A stretch of 64,000 bases of DNA from Parasulfuritortus sp037446165. GTDB lineage: Bacteria > Pseudomonadota > Gammaproteobacteria > Burkholderiales > Thiobacillaceae. The notes under the pieces were generated by a model. It saw only the letters and a program-made list of their open reading frames with translations, had not been told where the DNA came from and ran no database searches. The stretch covers positions 26,335 through 90,334 of the forward strand of contig JBBIJC010000001.1 in NCBI GenBank assembly GCA_037446165.1, in the 5' to 3' direction. Both the position numbers and the translations under genes were made by a program. Positions 58,610 to 64,000 of the stretch are shown piece by piece (position 1 is the first letter of the stretch; each line of letters starts with the position of its first letter).

Positions 58610-61274
58610 GGGCGAGGAGCTCCTTGAGTTCCGGAATGCACGAGCCGCAATTGGTGCCGGCCTTCAGACATCGCCCCAGTGCCTCGACCGAGTCCGCCCC
58701 GTCCGCAATGGCCTGTTTCAATGCGTTTTCACCGACTCCGAAACAGGCGCAGACGATCCGTCCTGCATCCGGCATCGACCGGCCAGGACGCCCCAGGAGC
58801 AGCGCGGCACGTTCGTCGTCGCCCAGCTGCTCGGGCTCGAACAGGGATTCGAGCCATTGCCGCTGGGGCAGGCGGGAGGCTTCGCGCTCCACGAAATAGA
58901 GCGCAAGGAGGCGGCCAGCGCCGAACAGCGCGCCGCGGTAGCGCCCGGCTCCGGCGTCCTTCATGGCCATCCAGTCACCGCCGATGGCCAGCGTTTGATT
59001 CAGAAAAGCGGGCCAGTCGGCGGGCTGGGCCTGGCCCGCAAGTTCATGGCGAAGGCAGGCCCTGGCGCGTACCTGACACCAGTAGGGACTCGGACTTCCG
59101 AGCTCGGCCAGAGCCGCTGTCAGATTCGGCCGACTGGCTGAGGGGGTGCCCTGGCGGAGCATGACGAAGCCATGCCAGTCGGCCTCGTAGGGGCGTATCG
59201 CCACTGGCGTCTGCTTGAATTCGGGCTGACCAGAGATCGGGTCGGCGACTGCGCCGATCAGCGCCCCGATGCGGCCCTGGCTGGTGATCTGATCATTCCA
59301 GTGGATCGGCGCAAAGATGCTTCCCGCTTGTTGTTCGTCGCTTTCCCGGACCCGTGCCAGGTAGATTCCGCGGCTGTTTTCCAGCCTGGCCAGCGTGCCA
59401 TCGCGCACCCCGTACCGGCGGGCGTCTCCGGGATGAATGCTGATGAATGGTTCCTGCAGGTGCGCCATCAGTTTGGCGGCCTTGCCGGTGCGGGTCATGG
59501 TGTGCCACTGGTCGCGGATGCGCCCGGTGTTGAGGGTCAGCGGCTGCGCAATGTCCGGCTCATTCGCCGGCGGGCGCGGCGCGATGGCCAGCATGCGGGC
59601 GCGGCCTGATGGCGTGAAGAATCGGCCGTTGGCGAACATCCGGGCCGTGCCGGATGCTTCCCTGGCTGGCCACTGCACGGGTTCCATTACGTCGTAGGCG
59701 ATGTTGTCCAGGCCGGCCAGAGCGGATAGATCAAAGTCGCGCCGGCCTTCATTCTCGTATCCGGACAATGCGGCGTGCTCACCAAAGATGGCCGCCGGCT
59801 GGCGGTAGTCGAAGTGCGCGCCGAAGCCCATGCGGCGCGCCACCTCGGTAACGATCCACCAGTCCGGACGGGTCTCTCCGGGGGCCGGCAGAAAGGCGCG
59901 CTGGCGGGAGATGCGCCGTTCGGAATTGGTCACCGTGCCTTCCTTCTCGCCCCAGGCCGCGGCGGGCAGCAGGACATGGGCGCAGGCCGTGGTGTCGGTC
60001 CGGGCCACAACATCCGAGACCACGACAAAATCACACGACCTGAGCGCGGCCTGGACGCGGTCGGCTTCCGGCAGGCTGACCACCGGGTTGGTGGCCATGA
60101 TCCAGACCGCCTTGATCCGGCCTTCAGCCACCGCCTGAAACAGGTCCACCGCCTTCAGTCCGGGCTGTTGCGCCATGTTCGGGGCGTTCCAGAACCGGCC
60201 GACGCGGTCGATCGCTTCAGGTTCAAAATCCATGTGGGCCGCGAGTTGATTGGCCAGTCCGCCGACCTCGCGGCCGCCCATGGCGTTGGGCTGGCCGGTG
60301 ATCGAGAACGGGGTCGCACCGGGCCGGCCGATGCGGCCGGTGGCCAGGTGGACGTTGATGATGCTGTTGACCTTGTCGACGCCGGATGAGGACTGGTTCA
60401 CGCCCTGGGAAAAGATCGTGACCGTCCTGGCCGTCTGGGTGAACCCGCGGTAGAAGGCGGCCACATCGGCTTCGGTCAGGCTGCATTGCAGTGCAACCGC
60501 CGGAATCGAGAGCCCGCTCACCGCCTGCAATGCGCTGCCAAAGCCGTCGACATGGTCCTCCAGATACGCCCAGTCGATCGCATCCTCGCGCTTGAGATGG
60601 TTGAGCAGGCCATTGAACAGCCAGGCATCGGCGCCGGGCCGGATCGCCAGATGCAGGTCGGCCAGGTCGGCGGTGGCGGTGCGGCGCGGGTCAATCAGTA
60701 CCACTTTCATCTCTGGTCGCGCCTTCTTCGCCGCGACCAGACGCTGATACATCACCGGGTGCGCCCAGGCCGCATTGGAGCCGACCAGCACCACCAGGTC
60801 AGCCAGTTCCAGGTCTTCATAGCAGCCGGGCACGGTGTCGGAACCGAAGGCCCGTTTGTGGCCGGCCACCGCCGACGACATGCACAGGCGCGAATTGGTG
60901 TCGATGTTGGCGGAGCCGATGAAGCCCTTCATCAGCTTGTTGGCGACGTAATAATCCTCGGTCAGCAACTGGCCGGAGACATAGAAGGCGACTGCGTCCG
61001 GGCCGTGCTCGGCGATGACCTGGCGGAATCGTTGCGCGACGGTGTCGAGCGCGCTGTCCCAGCTGGCGCGCGCGCCGCCGATTTCCGGGTAGAGCAGACG
61101 GTCCTCCAGGCTCAGGGTGTCGCCCAGCGCCGCGCCCTTGGAACAGAGCCGGCCCAGGTTGGCCGGGTGCCCGGGATCACCGCGCACCGTCCAGGCCTCG
61201 TCTGCACGGCTGACCAGTACGCCGCAACCGACACCACAATACGGGCAGGTGGTACGGACAGGAGCCATCGTCAT
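58602..61274 (-). CDS. nasA: Assimilatory nitrate reductase catalytic subunit NasA
   Basis: NasA reduces nitrate to nitrite in the cytoplasm. The 890-aa molybdopterin protein has an N-terminal [4Fe-4S] site (Cys10, Cys13, Cys17 and Cys44), the Mo-bis-MGD core with SRLCMSSAVAGHKRAFG and GQPNAMGGREVGGLAN. A BFD-type [2Fe-2S] domain follows at the C terminus (CACFGVGENAL ... TNCGSCIPEL). ATG 61274 is one base after nirD; the longer frame is antisense to nirD. It forms nirB-nirD-nasA-nasT. Confidence 0.95.
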   Translation of the reverse strand: MTMAPVRTTCPYCGVGCGVLVSRADEAWTVRGDPGHPANLGRLCSKGAALGDTLSLEDRLLYPEIGGARASWDSALDTVAQRFRQVIAEHGPDAVAFYVSGQLLTEDYYVANKLMKGFIGSANIDTNSRLCMSSAVAGHKRAFGSDTVPGCYEDLELADLVVLVGSNAAWAHPVMYQRLVAAKKARPEMKVVLIDPRRTATADLADLHLAIRPGADAWLFNGLLNHLKREDAIDWAYLEDHVDGFGSALQAVSGLSIPAVALQCSLTEADVAAFYRGFTQTARTVTIFSQGVNQSSSGVDKVNSIINVHLATGRIGRPGATPFSITGQPNAMGGREVGGLANQLAAHMDFEPEAIDRVGRFWNAPNMAQQPGLKAVDLFQAVAEGRIKAVWIMATNPVVSLPEADRVQAALRSCDFVVVSDVVARTDTTACAHVLLPAAAWGEKEGTVTNSERRISRQRAFLPAPGETRPDWWIVTEVARRMGFGAHFDYRQPAAIFGEHAALSGYENEGRRDFDLSALAGLDNIAYDVMEPVQWPAREASGTARMFANGRFFTPSGRARMLAIAPRPPANEPDIAQPLTLNTGRIRDQWHTMTRTGKAAKLMAHLQEPFISIHPGDARRYGVRDGTLARLENSRGIYLARVRESDEQQAGSIFAPIHWNDQITSQGRIGALIGAVADPISGQPEFKQTPVAIRPYEADWHGFVMLRQGTPSASRPNLTAALAELGSPSPYWCQVRARACLRHELAGQAQPADWPAFLNQTLAIGGDWMAMKDAGAGRYRGALFGAGRLLALYFVEREASRLPQRQWLESLFEPEQLGDDERAALLLGRPGRSMPDAGRIVCACFGVGENALKQAIADGADSVEALGRCLKAGTNCGSCIPELKELLAHA

Positions 61275-61275
61275 C

Positions 61276-61611
61276 TCAGGAATCCGGACAGCCTTCCTCC
61301 GGGTGCAGCGACAGGCTGATTGCGCCCGCTGCCACCCGCACCGGATAACGTGCCGCGCAGCCGGCATCGGGTGCGGCAGCCAAGCCGCTGTCCAGATGGA
61401 TCTTCCAGTCGTGCAGCGGGCAGGCCACTCTTTTGCCGTGGACGATGCCTTGCGACAGGGGGCCACCCTTGTGCGGACATTTGTCGCGCAGGGCGAACAC
61501 CTCGTCGTCGAGGGTGCGGAACAGGGCGATGTCGCCTGCCGATGTTTTGACCACGCGCGCACCCTGGCGGGGGATGTCATCGAGTCGTGCCACTTCGATC
61601 CAGTCAGTCAT
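61276..61611 (-). CDS. nirD: Nitrite reductase small subunit NirD
   Basis: NirD is the 111-aa small subunit of the assimilatory NAD(P)H nitrite reductase. It has a complete Rieske-type site, Cys45/His47 (CPHKGGPLSQG) and Cys64/His67 (CPLHDWKI). It lies one base downstream of nirB and one base upstream of nasA. Confidence 0.94.
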   Translation of the reverse strand: MTDWIEVARLDDIPRQGARVVKTSAGDIALFRTLDDEVFALRDKCPHKGGPLSQGIVHGKRVACPLHDWKIHLDSGLAAAPDAGCAARYPVRVAAGAISLSLHPEEGCPDS

Positions 61612-61612
61612 T

Positions 61613-64000
61613 TCAGTTCCTTTGTGCTTCCGTCATTCCGGCCTGCACGGGAACGATGGTGAGCGGGATGAATTCCCGCGTCCGTTCGCCTGCAGTGCGT
61701 TCCTTCCAGGGGTCCACCTGCGCGGTCTTCTGGGAAAGCCTGAAGCGGGCGGCCAGTTGCGTGCGGTTTTCGGCATCGTCAACCACTTTTGCCTTGATGT
61801 GGCTCAGGCCGACCCGTTCCACCCAGGGCGCGGTGCGTTCCAGATAGTGCGCCTCCTCGCGATAGAGCTGGGTGAAGGCGGCGCAGTACTCCATCACCTG
61901 CTCCTCGGTCTCCACCTTGGTCAGCAGGTCGGTGATCCGTACCTTGATGCCGCCGTTGCCGCCAACATGCAGCTCGTAGCCGGAATCGACACAGACGATG
62001 CCGAAATCCTTGATCGTGGCCTCGGCGCAATTCCTTGGACAGCCGGACACCGCCAGCTTGTATTTGTGCGGCATCCAGGAGCCCCAGGTCATCTGTTCCA
62101 GCTTGACCCCGAGACCGGTCGAATCCTGGGTGCCGAAGCGGCACCACTGGCTGCCGACGCAGGTCTTTACCGTGCGCAGGGCCTTGCCGTAAGCGTGGCC
62201 AGAGACAAAACCGGCGTCGGACAAGTCCTTCCATACCGCTGGCAGGTCTTCCTTCTTGATCCCGAACAGGTCGATGCGCTGGCCGCCGGTGACCTTCACC
62301 TCGGGCACCTTGAACTTCTCGGCCACGTCGGCGATGGCGCGCAATTCCTTCGGGTTGGTCAGGCCGCCCCACATGCGCGGAACCACCGAGAAGCTGCCAT
62401 CCTTCTGGATGTTGCCGTGGGCGCGTTCGTTGATGTAGCGCGACTGGGCGTCATCCTGGTATTCGTCCGGCCAGGCGCAGAGCAGGTAGTAGTTGAGCGC
62501 GGGCCGGCACTTGGTACAGCCGTCGGGCGTCTTCCAGTCCAGGAAGCGCATGGTCTCTGGCACCGTCTTCAGGCTGTTTTCGCGGATGGCCGAACGGATC
62601 TCATCGTGGGTGTATTCGGTGCAGTTGCACAGCGGCTTCTTCGACGGCGCGGTGGAATAGTCGCCGCCTGCCGTGGCGGCCAGGATGGTCTCGACCAGGC
62701 CGGTGCAGGAGCCGCAGGAGGCGGAGGCCTTGGTGTGGGCGCGGACTTCGTCCAGGGTGAACAGCTTCTTGTCGCGCACTGCCTTGATGATGTCGCCCTT
62801 GCACACCCCGTTGCAGCCGCAGATCTCGGCCGTGTCGGGCAGGGCCATGACCCGCGACAACTCGTCGCCCAGGCCGCCGCCGGCGCCCGAATCGCCGATG
62901 TGATGACGGCCGAACAGCAGCTTGTCGCGGAAGTCGGAGACGTCGGTGCCGTCGCGCATCAGCTCGAAGTACCAGGCGCCGTCCAGGGTGTCGCCATAGA
63001 GCACGGCGCCGGCCAGCCTGTTGTCCTTCAACACCAGCTTCTTGTAGGCGCCGCGGCCCGGGTCCTGGAACACGATCTCATCCAGGCCCTCGCCGCCCAT
63101 GAAGCTGCCGGCGGAGAACAGGTCGATGCCGGTGACCTTGAGCTTGGTCGAGGTCATCGAGCCCTGATAGCGGGCGACGCCATGTTCTGCCAGGTGATTG
63201 GCGCAGACCTTGGCCTGCTCGAACAACGGCGCAACCAGACCGTAGGCGATGCCGCGGTGGTTGACGCATTCGCCGACGGCATAGATGCGCGGGTCGAAGG
63301 TCTGCATGGTGTCGTTGACCACCAGACCGCGGTTGCAATGCAGACCAGCGGACTCGGCCAGCGCGGTGTTGGGCCGGATGCCGACCGCCATCACCACCAG
63401 GTCGGCCGGCACGGTCTCGCCATCCTTGAATTTGACGGCGCAGACCCGGCCGCTCTCGCCGCGCACCAGTTCCGCCGTCTGCTTCTGCAGCAGAAACTTC
63501 AGTCCCTTCTCTTCCAGGCTCTTCTGCAACAGGCGCGAGGCCGGTTCGTCCATCTGCCGCTCCAGCAGCCAGGGCGCGATATGCACCACGGACACATCCA
63601 TCCCGCGCTGCTTCAGGCCGTTCGCCGCTTCCAGGCCGAGCAGGCCGCCGCCGATGACCACCGCATGCCGGTATTGCGACGAGGCACGGATCATCTGATC
63701 GACATCGGCGATGTCGCGGAAGCCGATCACGCCGGGCAGGTCGGCACCGGGGATGGGCAGGATGAAGGACTTCGAGCCGGTGGCCAGCAACAGACGGTCG
63801 TACCCGGCGCGGCTGCCGTCGTCGGCTTCGACCCAGCGGTTCTTGCGGTCGATCCTGACGATGCGCTTGCCGGTATGCAGCGTGATGCCGTGCTCGGCAT
63901 ACCAGTCGCGGCTGTTGAGCACGATCTGCTCCACCGTCTGCTCGCCGGCCAGCACCGGCGACAGCATGATCCGGTTGTAGTTGGGGTGCGGCTCGTCGCC
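61613..64000 (-). CDS. nirB: Nitrite reductase large subunit NirB, N terminus beyond the window
   Basis: NirB reduces nitrite to ammonia with siroheme. The frame is open to the window edge, where GDEPHPNYNRIM matches the N-terminal FAD region, so about 25 residues are missing. Domains in order are the FAD/NAD(P) oxidoreductase (VIGGGLLGLEAANGLKQRG), a BFD [2Fe-2S] domain (CGCNGVCKGDI ... SCGSCTGLVE), and the siroheme/[4Fe-4S] reductase with TCVGSQWCRFG and SGCPRNCAEA. About 795 residues are present. The promoter and any nasT target leader lie outside. Confidence 0.95.
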   Translation of the reverse strand, partial: GDEPHPNYNRIMLSPVLAGEQTVEQIVLNSRDWYAEHGITLHTGKRIVRIDRKNRWVEADDGSRAGYDRLLLATGSKSFILPIPGADLPGVIGFRDIADVDQMIRASSQYRHAVVIGGGLLGLEAANGLKQRGMDVSVVHIAPWLLERQMDEPASRLLQKSLEEKGLKFLLQKQTAELVRGESGRVCAVKFKDGETVPADLVVMAVGIRPNTALAESAGLHCNRGLVVNDTMQTFDPRIYAVGECVNHRGIAYGLVAPLFEQAKVCANHLAEHGVARYQGSMTSTKLKVTGIDLFSAGSFMGGEGLDEIVFQDPGRGAYKKLVLKDNRLAGAVLYGDTLDGAWYFELMRDGTDVSDFRDKLLFGRHHIGDSGAGGGLGDELSRVMALPDTAEICGCNGVCKGDIIKAVRDKKLFTLDEVRAHTKASASCGSCTGLVETILAATAGGDYSTAPSKKPLCNCTEYTHDEIRSAIRENSLKTVPETMRFLDWKTPDGCTKCRPALNYYLLCAWPDEYQDDAQSRYINERAHGNIQKDGSFSVVPRMWGGLTNPKELRAIADVAEKFKVPEVKVTGGQRIDLFGIKKEDLPAVWKDLSDAGFVSGHAYGKALRTVKTCVGSQWCRFGTQDSTGLGVKLEQMTWGSWMPHKYKLAVSGCPRNCAEATIKDFGIVCVDSGYELHVGGNGGIKVRITDLLTKVETEEQVMEYCAAFTQLYREEAHYLERTAPWVERVGLSHIKAKVVDDAENRTQLAARFRLSQKTAQVDPWKERTAGERTREFIPLTIVPVQAGMTEAQRN

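Overview
The window is high-GC, densely packed chromosomal DNA with many 1-, 4- and 8-base gene overlaps. Gene content and order look betaproteobacterial: era-recO-pdxJ, kdsDC-lptCAB-rpoN-hpf-ptsN-hprK-rapZ, ubiX-coq7, rplM-rpsI, murJ-ribF-ileS-lspA-fkpB-ispH, PP0621-pilS-pilR, xseB-ispA-dxs-folE2, and a second 87-aa IF-1. A qmoAB-hdrCB cluster points to a sulfur-metabolising lithotroph, most likely a sulfur oxidiser of the Thiobacillus type. That taxonomic guess is inference. I see no tRNA, rRNA, insertion sequence, prophage or CRISPR array.

Layout. 1-3585: truncated era, recO, pdxJ, an orphan PhnD-type binding protein and a Gly/Met-repeat secreted protein. 3610-5574 (minus): Kef-type antiporter. 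5617-15487: a long plus-strand run for lipopolysaccharide precursor and export (kdsD, kdsC, lptC, lptA, lptB), sigma-54 and nitrogen-PTS control (rpoN, hpf, ptsN, hprK, rapZ), a NusG-II/Gx membrane pair, ubiX, coq7 and a DUF2322 gene. 15475-24504: OsmC protein, ribosomal operon, argC, erpA, yacG, a periplasmic Lig E-type ligase, a uracil-DNA glycosylase, rpiA, ilvA, a Crp-family regulator, panD and ampD. 24562-32870: a CaCA exchanger facing the murJ-to-ispH operon, whose ileS is broken by a 100-N assembly gap. 32985-34473: rpsT, ppa and a metallophosphoesterase.

34630-39713 holds the energy-metabolism core. QmoA and QmoB (HdrA-like flavoproteins) are followed by soluble HdrC- and HdrB-like proteins instead of the membrane subunit QmoC. 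39812-46191 carries an unknown gene, PP0621-pilS-pilR, glk, a degenerate-GGDEF membrane protein and a glutamine amidotransferase preceded by a decayed copy of the folE2 3' end. 46328-50205 is folE2 and isoprenoid synthesis.

50277-56702 is a glycine-responsive operon: promoter, tandem glycine riboswitch, a possible leader peptide, lipA, gcvT, gcvH, gcvPA, tpx, gcvPB and dgkA. It joins lipoyl-cofactor synthesis, the glycine cleavage system and a thiol peroxidase. After pilZ, csp and infA, the window ends in a minus-strand assimilatory nitrate/nitrite operon (nirB, nirD, nasA, nasT), with nirB cut by the window edge.
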